The notes under the pieces were generated by a model. It was not told where the DNA came from and searched no databases. It was given only the letters and a program-made list of their open reading frames with translations. This document shows, in pieces, positions 1-9,460 of a stretch of DNA of 64,000 nt; within the stretch, counting starts at the first letter, position 1; each line of letters begins with the position of its first letter. The position numbers were made by a program, and so were the translations under genes. Origin of the DNA: Trichosporon coremiiforme (Eukaryota; Basidiomycota; Tremellomycetes; Trichosporonales; Trichosporonaceae); the NCBI GenBank assembly GCA_039545355.1, contig BCJJ01000003.1:1447092-1511091 (forward strand). The letters are read 5' to 3'.

Positions 1-37
1 TTCTGAGCTTCCAAGAGCATGCAGAGGAGCCAAAAAG

Positions 38-121
38 CTGCCCCACACGGGCTCGAACCGTGGACCTCGGAGTATGTTACTGGTAACAGCTCCACGCGCT
101 AGCCAACTGAGCCATAGGGCA
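38..121 (-). tRNA. tRNA-Asn(GTT), copy 1 of 5
   Basis: The minus strand folds as a full cloverleaf: 7-bp acceptor stem, D arm (one mismatch, GCTC/GCGC), 5-bp anticodon stem, variable loop AGGTC, and a T arm CACGG/CCGTG around TTCGAGC. The loop reads C-T-GTT-A, so the anticodon GTT decodes Asn. A 10-nt intron (CCAGTAACAT) lies at the canonical place after base 37. The base after the acceptor stem is G, the usual eukaryotic Asn discriminator. A T5 Pol III terminator lies at 32-36. The palindrome ATCACGTGAT starts at the gene's 5' edge (121-130). Confidence 0.93.
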
Positions 122-263
122 TCACGTGATGCCGTCGCACAGTGGTGCCTGAAGGTGGCAGTCCCCATCCTGCGCGTAGAAACACTCCCCAATCCTTCAA
201 CGTTCTTTCCTTCTAACTCTCCAAAAAGAAACGCAAGCTCTCAGAGCTCCAGACAAAAAAAGA

Positions 264-347
264 CTGCCCCACACGGGCTCGAACCGTGGACCTCGGAGTA
301 TGCTAAGAATAACAGCTCCACGCGCTAGCCAACTGAGCCATAGGGCA
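264..347 (-). tRNA. tRNA-Asn(GTT), copy 2 of 5
   Basis: Exon sequence is identical to copy 1, but the 10-nt intron is different (TTCTTAGCAT). Discriminator G is present and a long T run (255-261 as A on the plus strand) ends transcription. CACGTG lies at 349-354, directly upstream. The 5' flank resembles that of copy 1 (a CACGTGA motif, then GTGCCTGAA a little further on), which suggests that copies 1 and 2 arose by local duplication. Confidence 0.93.
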
Positions 348-500
348 GCACGTGACTCGCTTCGACAACCGTGCCTGAATACCGATCCTGCACCGCAGCG
401 AATGAAACGTTGAGACCTTGGCGGACCTTCAACCCCTTAGTTCTCTCCGACCGCTCAAAACTCAAAAGCACACTCTCAGGTGTGTCGAACTGCAAAAGAA

Positions 501-584
501 CTGCCCCACACGGGCTCGAACCGTGGACCTCGGAGTATGCTAAGAATAACAGCTCCACGCGCTAGCCAACTGAGCCATAGGGCA
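501..584 (-). tRNA. tRNA-Asn(GTT), copy 3 of 5
   Basis: Exons match the other copies exactly, and the 10-nt intron equals that of copy 2. The 3' end is followed by a short T4 terminator. The 5' flank carries GTTACGTAAC at 86-95 of the 500 block (586-595), then GGCTGGTGGCAC, a flank shared with copy 4. Confidence 0.93.
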
Positions 585-877
585 AGTTACGTAACGTGTT
601 TTGGCTGGTGGCACTCCGAGTTCGAGGCTTTTCAGCATCTCAGCACGAAACAACTGCGTCCTCCGTATCTTTCGAACACTTCATAATCCGTTTGGGAAAC
701 CTCTGAGAACTCTGTGAATACGCTTCCTATGTGCCAGATGGGTTGCAGAGGATAGAATTAGGTGTCTCACTGGGCGGGTCTCACTTCTTCGGCCTGAGCC
801 ACAAACCACCAAAAAGCCTTGTTCATCATGTTCTTCCACCCTCTCCTCTCCCTCTGGAGCTACAGAGGGCAAAAGCA

Positions 878-965
878 CTGCCCCACACGGGCTCGAACCG
901 TGGACCTCGGAGTATGTTATCTCATGGTAACAGCTCCACGCGCTAGCCAACTGAGCCATAGGGCA
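878..965 (-). tRNA. tRNA-Asn(GTT), copy 4 of 5
   Basis: Exons match the other copies exactly; the intron is 14 nt (CCATGAGATAACAT). The discriminator is G, with a T4 terminator. The 5' flank has GTTACGTAAC at 966-975, followed by the GGCTGGTGGCAC block also seen upstream of copy 3. Confidence 0.93.
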
Positions 966-1272
966 GTTACGTAACCATGTTTGGCTGGTGGCACCCGGCC
1001 GTCGTCGCTGATAACCTGTGTACGCCGTTGCTATTCTGCGCGGCCCTCTGCTGGCTTAGATGAGTGCTTGGGGATAATCCCATCCGAGCGGTGTTGTTGA
1101 CAGCAAGCTCCCGTTGATATCCAACAATCAAGGCCAACCTCAAAAGCGGGACAGCAACCGTTGCCACGTCGCGAAACAACCACCCGCCGACGCTGCTCCC
1201 GTCCTCCTCTTCATCCCTCCAGCTTCACCAACATCATTCCCGGCCTGCTCGCACACACATGCAGCAAAAGAG

Positions 1273-1360
1273 CTGCCCCACACGGGCTCGAACCGTGGAC
1301 CTCGGAGTATGTTATCTAATGGTAACAGCTCCACGCGCTAGCCAACTGAGCCATAGGGCA
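1273..1360 (-). tRNA. tRNA-Asn(GTT), copy 5 of 5
   Basis: Exons match the other copies exactly; the 14-nt intron (CCATTAGATAACAT) differs from that of copy 4 by one base. The discriminator is G, with a T4 terminator. The upstream ACGT core is at 1365-1368 (CACGTT), so it is only half palindromic here. Confidence 0.93.
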
Positions 1361-1524
1361 CAACACGTTCACTCCGCTCCGACGGCGAACAGGATCGCCG
1401 GCGACGTCTCTCTGTTCTTGAGACCATGAGAGCAATTGTAGCGTCTCTCGCGTGCTCTCTCCTTTTCGTCCTCAGCCCTTGGATTTCTAATTCATTAGAC
1501 CTCGAAATTGTTTACTGAATTATT

Positions 1525-3327
1525 CTACGGAAGGTTCTCTCCAAGCACACAGCGACCCCTGATGCACTGGACGTACCCGTCGCTGAGAGCGGAGCAATCA
1601 TTGTCACAGCCTCCGCAGTGCTCCAGGTCTGTCAGAGTGTTCACGCAGCGGCCATCGCATGCTTCCTTGCCGGGCGGGCACGGTGTCTGGGTCTGCCTCG
1701 AGCGACGGGCGATGACACCGGAGGGCACAGCGGTTGTGCTCGGAATCTCTGCACCCTCGACACACTTCTGGACAACGCTCATGCGGTAGTAAGCATCGGC
1801 CTTCAGATCCTTGTGCACCTCGCCATTGGCACGTGTGAGGCGGGCACCAAAGCCTCCGGCGTTGTTCTTCAGGTCGTACTTGGTCCAGTCAGGAATGAAG
1901 ATGTTGTACACGTTGTAGTACTCGTCGCGAGCGCCGCGGTACGTGGCGGGAACGGCGGTGACATCGGCGACGCCGTTGCGGAGCAGGAACTCAACCTTGT
2001 CGTTCGGATCGTACGGGCCAAGGACGTGCGCCGACATGTTGAGACCGGTCTCGCCGTACTTGCAAGTGTACTCGTTGCCGATGTCCATGAGGATCGTGTC
2101 GTCGAAGACGATGACCTCCTCGCCCTCGTCCTTCAGCACTGTGCCGTCGTTCATGACAACATTGATTGTGATGCTTCCCAGCCCCGTGGCGGGCGGAATG
2201 GGGGCCATCTTCGAACTGAAGTCCCGCACCTCGACCATGCCGTTGAACATATCGCGCACAGGGTCGACAACGAGGAGGCTCGAGTCGGTTCCTACAGATC
2301 CGTCACGGTTTGTGTATCCAAGCTCGTAGCTGGCCCACAGTCCTTTCTGGCCGTAGAGGCGGGCACTTCCCGTGTTCGAAGGGAGGACAAAGTTACCGTT
2401 TCGCGTGTTGGGCCAGAAGCTACCAGAAATCTTGTACGGCACGACGGGACCCTGCAGCTGCACGGCAGAGGGGGCCATGCCGAACATCTTGCCAAAGACT
2501 GCGCGGCACCGATCGAGGAACTCCTGGTTGTCGTTGGCCATCGCCTGCAACGTTGCATTCTTGTCTACGCTGAACACGCGCGTGTCCGAGCTCTTTGCGA
2601 GACCGTCGGATTCAGGCTGAGCGAGCGGGTTCAGACGCACGTCCTGGATGTACTCGCTCGCGACGTTGTTGTCAAAGTAGCTCCGCGTGCTGTCGAAATG
2701 GTGGAAGGTCTGGTTCGTGATGGCAGGGTTTGCCGCGGCGTGCACACCGCCGATGGTGTGGCCGCAGGCGACAGCCTCAATCATCTCCGTTGTGGTGAAA
2801 CCCATGCGGGCGAACTTCTCGATGTGCGACTCGGTCGAGTGTTGCGGCTCGGGAACCATGCCCTCCGCCGACGGGCCGGCGGCAGTCTCACGGCCGTAGA
2901 AGTACGGGACCGTTGGCCCGGAGCACGAACCGATGGCAAGCGTCGCACCCAGAGCGACGAGGTCGGCCAGTGTGATATCCTCCATGAGGTAAAACGACAG
3001 CTGTGTCATGACAGACGGGAAGGTGGCTCCGGCGTTGGCGGGGCTGATGTCAGCAATGACCAGGTCGCCGGGAACTCACTCGTTCAGCTCGAACTGGATG
3101 GAGGCGTCAACACCACCGGTGCCCTGCCCCGCGTTGTGGTCTGCCGCGTCGTGGAAAGCCGTGCGCAGCCACTCTGCTGGTGACGAGCGAGTGCTGCCTC
3201 CCATCCTACAGGGCGAGACCATGGAGAGGAAGCGCGAGTCACTCATGAGTCGACGCAGCTTCACCGGGTCGGACGCATCGGTGGGGAGCGCCAGCGCCAG
3301 CACAGCCAGCAAACCAAGAACTTTCAT
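1525..3327 (-). CDS. secreted heme peroxidase with C-terminal cysteine-rich module
   Basis: Two exons, complement(1525..3043, 3080..3327), 588 aa. The 36-nt intron has GTGAGT, branch GCTGAC and acceptor CAG. Residues 1-18 form a signal peptide. The plant/fungal heme peroxidase fold is indicated by the distal motif LRTAFHDA (Arg55, His59), followed by GGVDASIQFEL, and by the proximal motif ACGHTIGGVH (His178). It should reduce peroxides outside the cell or in the wall while oxidising small organic donors; the substrate is unknown. The chain is long for the family: residues 200-520 follow the core, and 536-588 form an eight-cysteine module (C-x6-C-x3-C, then CGGC) resembling the CPL1-like domain of Cryptococcus secreted proteins. 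Distal and proximal histidines are both intact, so activity is plausible. Confidence 0.85.
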
Positions 3328-3388
3328 TGCAATTGTCGTCAGAAGGGGTCAGTACGCAGGTAACAAACGAAAACACTCTGCTCAGCAT

Positions 3389-3396
3389 TATAAAAG
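3389..3396 (-). promoter_or_regulatory. possible TATA element of the peroxidase gene
   Basis: TATAAAAG on the plus strand lies 61 bp upstream of the peroxidase ATG. It is in reverse orientation relative to the gene, so it is only a candidate for TBP binding. Confidence 0.3.
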
Positions 3397-3725
3397 ATAG
3401 TCGTCGGCGCGCCTGCCCGGACACGACCGGGTTGCCCACCGACCAACTTTTTCTTCTCTCCGACATTGGAACGAAACCTATCAGATAAGACAAGCCGGCC
3501 GAAGGCACCGCGATGGCGACTTGGCAGAGGCCGAAAATACTCCAGGCGACCTATCGCAAGCGCTTGGTTTCCGTCACGCCAAGATACAGGACGGAAGGTC
3601 TGGTGGGTCGCTTACCCTCTCCGGGCACTGCAGCCGGCGCCAGGTCTCCTTCCGCGGGCACAGGTCAGGGAACCGTAAGAGCGACCCGCCCCATGGCTGG
3701 TCCAGAAAGGTGAAGAGGAAAAAGA
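3397..3725. other. intergenic, no gene seen
   Basis: Upstream of the peroxidase and downstream of tRNA-Phe. Short open frames overlap on both strands, but none has splice support or a recognisable product. The last bases carry the T5 terminator of tRNA-Phe. Confidence 0.5.
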
Positions 3726-3811
3726 TGGGACGAGGGCGGATCGAACGCCCGACCTCAAGAATTGACTTCTGAAGCTTCACTCTCGCGCTCTCCCAACTGA
3801 GCTATCATCCC
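3726..3811 (-). tRNA. tRNA-Phe(GAA) with 13-nt intron
   Basis: The minus strand gives acceptor GGGATGA paired to TCGTCCC, D arm GCTC/GAGC, anticodon stem CGAGA/TCTTG, variable loop AGGTC and T arm GGGCG-TTCGATC-CGCCC. The loop G-T-GAA-G gives anticodon GAA (Phe). A 13-nt intron follows base 37. The discriminator is A and a T5 run follows the 3' end. TTACGTAA sits at 3815-3822, four bases upstream of the gene. Confidence 0.92.
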
Positions 3812-4093
3812 AATTTACGTAAGTCCGGGGGACGCAGGTACAAGAAGCCGCGCCGCAATACGTCCGACACAGTCGAGACTTTCGATCGGCGCAGCAATGT
3901 CTGAGTCGATCAAACGGCAGGGAGAAAGAGAGCGCATACATGGGGCATACATAAGCCACTATGATCGATACAAGCGATTGGTGCTTTATTCAGACAATGT
4001 GAAAGGTACAATGGGTGACAGCAGATAGTACAAGTTGGGCGCTGTTATCAGACGACACAATGTGCAGCGGACGGAGCGTGAGAGACCGATGTC

Positions 4094-4749
4094 TTACTTG
4101 ACTGCAAAGTGGTCAGCATCAGAATCTGATTCCCAGGCAGCCTAGAAGACTCACAACCGAGACCCTTCCAGAGATCGCTGAGACGGCGCTTCGGCTTCGG
4201 TTCGACGCCGGTTGCGAGCTCGGCTTCAGGTGCCCCCACATTAACGGTAAGCGGGAAGCTGACGACCCGGCGGCCGTGCTCGTCCGTTTCCTCCTCATCC
4301 GTGTCCTCCTGCTCGAAGGGGTTGGCGTTGTCGGAATGCTGGGCTCGTCCGACGGGCGAATTGGGCTCCGACTCCTCGGACGAGTCGGACGGGCTCGACG
4401 TTGTTGCGCTCTTGCCGGGGCGGCGGGGCACGACAAGCTGCACAAGCGAAGCACGCCGCGGGCGGGTCTGCTGCTCGGAAGTCGAGAAACTACCACTGCG
4501 TGGTCCGGCGGTGCGATGGGGCTCGGCCGTGTCGTATGGACGGCCTTGGAGCTCTGCCCGTCGCCGCCACTCGGTGGAGACTTCTCGGCGCTTCTTCTTC
4601 AGCACCGCGTGCTGCCGGACTGCCTGGATCTGTTCCCCAGTGGGCGAGAGGGTAGGGATGGCGGCACCCCCAATGAGTGCCTCGCTGCTCGACGACGCCG
4701 AGAGCAGCCCGTTGCTGTTCGGGACTGTGAGGGAGTCGCGCCAAAGCAT
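4094..4749 (-). CDS. small serine-rich protein of unknown function
   Basis: I do not recognise this gene. The proposed model is complement(4094..4101, 4155..4749), 200 aa. A 53-nt intron (GTGAGT, branch GCTGAC, TTGCAG) joins ...LWKGLG to a final FK and stop. Without splicing the frame runs on through sequence that looks non-coding, so I prefer the spliced end. The protein is hydrophilic, with a basic segment (LKKKRREVSTEWRRR, about residues 50-65), a basic RRASLVQL stretch, a Ser/Glu-rich acidic middle and a conserved-looking C-terminal KRRLSDLWKGLG. There is no signal peptide or membrane segment. It could be a phosphorylated regulatory protein, but nothing in the sequence proves that. Confidence 0.6.
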
Positions 4750-5839
4750 GATGAGGGCAGGGACGGTTTGAATGCCGAAAATGAGAAAACAAGGCTAGTC
4801 GATACGGTGATGCGACTGTGAGCAGGATGCAATGATGCCCAAGTCGGTCGTAGTCTGGTGATCGGATAGATGGAACGGTGCAGAGGTTTACAGGATGAAA
4901 GCTTGATAGCGGCGACCAGTTTATATGTTACGACCGATACCCCAGTCGCTCGGCGTCTTGGAGATGGAAACTGAAAATGACGAACAGGCGCATTTTCCTC
5001 ACACAGATGACGTCGCTTTGAAGGTCGCTGCACCACTTCTCCACAAACCCCGAGGCCCGAGATGCTGCTTCAGCCGGTCCGGCCCCAGTTACCCAGACTA
5101 GCCATGCAGCTGACGAATGCTGATTCAGAGCATGCATAGTCGTACTCTGTCGTCTCCTGAGCATGAAGGTCTCTGCTGTCCGTACGACAATGGACTCCAA
5201 CAACGCCGAACCTGCCAAAGGATTCGTCGTTCGATGCACGTCAGTCCGCAATGGTTCCCATCTGAAGCGAGGTGGATCGCACTCGCTCCCCAGCTCCGAG
5301 AGCAATACCGTTCGGGGTGCCCGGGCGCTGAGAGGATGGGCAAAGCAAGGTTGATGTCATGGCATTCCAGTCTGCGACCGGGGCCTGGACTGTCAAGGTT
5401 TCCCACCAAGTGGGCCCGCGTCCCACAGCGACCCACTGGGAGACTCAGTGCCTTATCTACCATAGCCTGAAGTAGTCAACGGACATTCATGACTATCGCA
5501 GCTGAATGCGCAATTCATGCGGAGGCGGCGGTGGCCGGGGGCGTTGGCCGTCGTTGCCCGCTGACTGCTGCGAAGCTTGTCGATCGTGTAGGCAGACTGC
5601 TGATCCCAACAACGGTCATTGTACAACAATGATAAGAACAATGCATTGAGAAGTCCGATGGGCGATGCCTGTAATGCTAGTCCGACGTCAAAGTCTGCAG
5701 TGCTCGTTGCGAGGTTCTTGCGGGGGTAGGCAAAGCAGTGATCGGCGTCGGCGCAGAAAACCGAGGGCATTCTGTACACACCGTCTAGTGCGAGATTTCA
5801 GAGTGAACTAGACAGCCGGAGTTCTGCAAGCAGATGAGA
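4750..5839. other. intergenic, no gene seen
   Basis: About 1.1 kb between the small unknown gene and the 3' end of BMT5. Open frames here are short, overlap each other and lack convincing splice sites or protein-like composition. Confidence 0.5.
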
Positions 5840-6967
5840 TTACTCAGTCTCCTCCCGAAGGACGAACTCCCACGTGCGAGCCTTGCCAATGCGACCGACA
5901 ATCTCCTCGTTGTCGTCCTTGCTGAGACCCTCACGCCAACCGATCGTGCGGCGGTGAGCGTATCCTGGCCAAACGGCAGGGACGAACTCGAAGCTGCGCT
6001 TGAGGGTGTAGCGCGGCTGAGCCTCGCGCGTCCCGGGGCAGACTGGCGGCGGCCGTGTGGCAAGGCCCTTGACGTCCCACAGGCTGTACGGCGGTTGCGA
6101 GAGAAGGGTGATGAGGAAGGTGCCCTGGCGATTCGGCGTTGTGAACGAGCTCGGCGCATAGCCCTTCGTCTTCGGCATGTCGTCATCGTCATCGTTGAAG
6201 CCTTCGAAGTCGTCCTCCGCCTCCGACTCCGAGTCGGACTCCTGCGGCTTCCTTTTCCGCTTCTTCTTCTCCTCGACCTCTGGCGGTCCGTCGCTGAGGA
6301 CGTTCGAGACACTGCGCAGCGAGCGCAGGAGCATGACCTGGTTCTCGCGGATGTTGCGGTTCTGATCCGTCATGCCGCTCCCGCAGTGAGGGAAATTGAA
6401 CACGACACGGGACCAGCGGCGTCCCTTTCCAATCGCCTTGCTCTTCTCCAGTGCTCCCGCGTCGACGCTGAACACAACGCGGGCACCAGCCTCACGGAGA
6501 GCGTCGACGTTGACCTTGCCGTCCGGATACTTCTCGTAGCACTGCGCCTCGGAGTCGTAGCTCGTGGCACAAACGAGGTGGCCAGCATGCCCTCGTCCCT
6601 TCACGAGCGCAAGAGCGAAGGAGAAGTTCGCCTCGCCGAGCAGAAGCACAGTGTCGTCTGACTTGATAGGAATGATCGCCTTGCGGAGCACAGCGTTCGA
6701 GCTCTCCGCAGTGTCGGCAGATGCCGCAGCTCCGGCTCGCGCGGCCGCAGCCTTGTCCTTCGCATTGCGTGCTTCGGCACGAGCGGCAGCCTCAGCAATC
6801 TCGCGCTCGCGGCGCTGTCGTTTCGCGGCGCGCTTCGCCTTCTCGTTCATTTGAGGCGCGTTTGCCTTGGCCTTCGCGTTCGCGGCCTTCTTCGCCTCGG
6901 CAGCCTTCTTCGCGGCAGCGGCTTGGTACGAGCCCAGAGCGCCCTTGAGTCTTCCTCCCTTGCCCAT
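5840..6967 (-). CDS. BMT5: BMT5-like 25S rRNA (uridine-N3)-methyltransferase
   Basis: Single exon, 375 aa. The family (DUF2431, yeast Bmt5) methylates a uridine of large-subunit rRNA with S-adenosylmethionine in the nucleolus. The hallmark LLLGEANFSFALAL (residues 108-121) is the Rossmann-fold SAM loop, and VVFNFPHCGSG followed by RNIRENQVMLLRSL is the second family signature. An Ala/Lys-rich basic N-terminus (1-90) may serve nucleolar targeting. A Ser/Asp/Glu-rich insert with five consecutive Asp interrupts the domain at about residues 235-262 and would form a surface loop. The ATG at 6967 gives the expected MGKGGRLKGAL start. The gene diverges from the cyclophilin gene across 197 bp. Confidence 0.88.
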   Translation of the reverse strand: MGKGGRLKGALGSYQAAAAKKAAEAKKAANAKAKANAPQMNEKAKRAAKRQRREREIAEAAARAEARNAKDKAAAARAGAAASADTAESSNAVLRKAIIPIKSDDTVLLLGEANFSFALALVKGRGHAGHLVCATSYDSEAQCYEKYPDGKVNVDALREAGARVVFSVDAGALEKSKAIGKGRRWSRVVFNFPHCGSGMTDQNRNIRENQVMLLRSLRSVSNVLSDGPPEVEEKKKRKRKPQESDSESEAEDDFEGFNDDDDDMPKTKGYAPSSFTTPNRQGTFLITLLSQPPYSLWDVKGLATRPPPVCPGTREAQPRYTLKRSFEFVPAVWPGYAHRRTIGWREGLSKDDNEEIVGRIGKARTWEFVLREETE

Positions 6968-7164
6968 GTCGAGTGATGCTGGTCGTGTGCGGTCGCCTGT
7001 GAGGGAAGAGTGTTGCAGACGTCAGAATTCACCGATTATCTGGAGGAGTGGACCAGTGTGCGTCCAAAATTCTGCTCCCGCCAAAACAATGCGGCCGCGC
7101 GAGGAAGGCCAGGAACATGACCCGATTTCATGAGCGCGGTCTAATGGGCTCCGCATCATCCACC
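6968..7164. promoter_or_regulatory. shared divergent promoter, BMT5 / cyclophilin
   Basis: The 197 bp between the two start codons must hold both promoters and both 5' leaders. It includes a NotI-like GC-rich patch but no clear TATA box. An in-frame ATG at 7144 could extend the cyclophilin by seven residues. Confidence 0.5.
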
Positions 7165-8852
7165 ATGCCGAACCCGCGCACCTTCTTCGACCTGGCGATC
7201 GGCGACAGGCCCCTGGGACGTGTTGTGGTGAGCTCAAACTTCTCCGCTGGTGAGCTGACAACAGTTCGAACTCTTTGCCGATGTGTACGTCCACCTTTCG
7301 ATGAGCTGATGCTGGCGTTCGAGAGCTAACATACAGTGTCCCGAAAACAGCAGAGAAGTGAGCTTGTGATCGACAGTGTACAGCTGACAGCAGCTTCCGC
7401 GCTCTCTGCGTCGGTCATCAAGGTCCCGATGGATTACAGGGCTACAAGGGCAGCCCGATCCACCGCGTCATCGACGGCTTCATGATCCAAGGAGGTGACT
7501 ACACAAAGCGGAATGGTACTGGCGGAGCGAGCATCTACGGCGGTATGTTCAAGGATGAGCGTCTCGAGGGTCCCGGAACGGAGGTTGACAAGGAGGGGTA
7601 AGTTCTCATGCTGCAGCTATGGGGGCTTCTGGGACGTAGCTGACTTCAGACTCCTCGTCATGGCCAACCGCGGTCCTGACACCAACGGTTCGCAGTACTT
7701 CGTTACCCTTGCGCCCTCTCCCCATCTGACCGGGAAGCATGTGTAAGCTGACGTGACACGGTGGAGCTAACCCCCAGTGTATTCGGTCGCGTCGTTTCAG
7801 GCATGGAGCACATCTCCACCATCGGCAAGCTGGACACGGACGAGCGTGACCGCCCACTGTCGCCCGTGAATGTCTCTCACTGTGGCGAGCTCGAGCTGCG
7901 AAGGAGGGCACGCACGCCGAGTCCAACCCCGTCCGAAGACTCGGAAGAGGAGTACCGCCGCCGAAAACGTGAGCGCCGCGAGCGCAAGGAGAAGGAGAGG
8001 GAAGAGCGCCGTCGCGAGCGGAAGGAGCGGGGGGGAGACCGCTCTCGTTCTCGGTCACCCTCAAGGCGGGACAAGGAAGACCGTGAGGACCGGGACCGCA
8101 GCGAGCGCAGTGACCGTCGTGAGCGCCGCGACCGGAAAAACAAGAAGGAGCGCCGTTCCCGCCGCCGGCGGTCTGACTCCCGCGACAGTCACGACTCGCG
8201 CTCCCGTTCGCCGTCCGAGACGCTGAGCGAGCTCGACGCCCGCCTCCTGCGTGAAGAGACTGAGCGGCTCGAGGCCGAGCGCAAGGTCAAGGAAGAGGAG
8301 AAGCGCGCCCGTATCGCTGCCGAGCGTGAGCGTGCCAAGGAATCGGGCGGGATCGTGTACAAGGGCCGAGGCACTATGCGATACCGCGATCCAGACGCTG
8401 GATGGGACACGTGGGGCCGACCGGATAACTACAACGCCCGGGGACAGGACACGCGATCCCGCTTCAGGCGGCGTGATGGCGGCGGCGATCGGTGGGAGAG
8501 GGGCATGGACGTGCGTGCGGACCGATTCGAGAGGGAACGCGGCGGTGATCGAGACAGCAGAGACCGGTTCGATCGTTGGGACCACGGGCGCCTCGGTGAC
8601 CGTGGCCGCGATGACCGGGACGAGCGCGAGGACCGGCGCGAAGAAGAGAGGAAGAACCTGGACGCGGACCTGGACAAGAGTCTCGCGGAGCGCATCTCAC
8701 TGAACTACGAGGAAAAGCCGGCCGAGCCGGCCGAGGGACGTGAGCAGCGCGCCTCTGCTTGGAACGCGGTGCGTCGGGCATCTCCCTCCCCTGAGCGCGA
8801 GCGCGCGGCCCGCTCCCCCTCAAGCGACATGGTCATGGACGACGATGACTAG
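7165..8852 (+). CDS. nuclear RS-domain cyclophilin (peptidyl-prolyl isomerase, PPIG/SRCyp type)
   Basis: Six exons: 7165..7227, 7265..7284, 7337..7357, 7394..7597, 7650..7742, 7778..8852, giving 491 aa. Exons 2 and 3 are only 20 and 21 nt and all five introns are 35-52 nt. Residues 1 to about 165 form a complete cyclophilin domain starting [14 protein letters not shown], with [18 protein letters not shown], the [14 protein letters not shown] active-site block and HLTGKHVVFG. The rest is a long Arg/Ser/Glu/Asp-rich tail with an RS-like region and many DR/RE repeats, as in splicing-associated cyclophilins of nuclear speckles. Inferred role: proline isomerisation within pre-mRNA processing complexes. 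The ATG at 7165 has the better context (CACCATG); a Met seven codons upstream is the alternative. Confidence 0.9.
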
Positions 8853-9460
8853 ACTAGGCTAGACTTAGATAGACTCATGCATTGTATCCCGATTGTGCAT
8901 CGAACCTTGTTCCGACGTCAGCACTGTTCCCGCCGGCACTTAGCTGGACCGGAGATAACTCCCCGGCCCAGGATCCGGTAAGCCGTGTCAACGTCCATGA
9001 TCGGAGAAAAGGTACGCATACGAGGCTCGGCTACCAAAAACGAGCGAGGAATGTAGAGAGATACGCGGCCAGAAAGCACATGTTTGTGCGGCAAGCGCGG
9101 CGATCTGATTTCCCATTACACACAGCTGGCGGACATCAGAGTGTACACACCGCGCACGGAACGGGGTCACCAGGGGGTTTCCGTTGCCAAGACGATTCGA
9201 TATGCTCGGTATCCCCAAGCTTGTTTGTGTGCGGTGACAGACTCGAGCGATTCGACTCAGCAGACCGCCGTCATCCCAGTCTTCCCCCCTCACTCGCCCT
9301 CGTCACTCCATCCATCGATCCATCCCTCCCCACCAACCCACTCCACTCCATCTCGCGATAGACCTGCAAACAGAAAATGTGATGAATCTGCCTTTGCATA
9401 CAATCTCGCGCGCCCTTCTCTACAATCCTAGTTACATGTTGAATGACGTTGATGTGCTTT
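8853..9460. other. intergenic between convergent genes, no gene seen
   Basis: Holds the 3' regions of the cyclophilin gene and of SNZ. A pyrimidine-rich CCATCC-type stretch lies near 9295-9350. No coding signal was seen. Confidence 0.5.

Noticed and set aside
1618..3183. 521-codon open frame on the plus strand opposite the peroxidase
   Set aside because: It mirrors the real minus-strand gene, spans its intron and has an arginine/valine/histidine-rich composition with no domain. It is a codon-bias shadow.
5834..6661. 275-codon plus-strand frame opposite BMT5
   Set aside because: Antisense shadow of a clear BMT5 coding frame; no domain cues.
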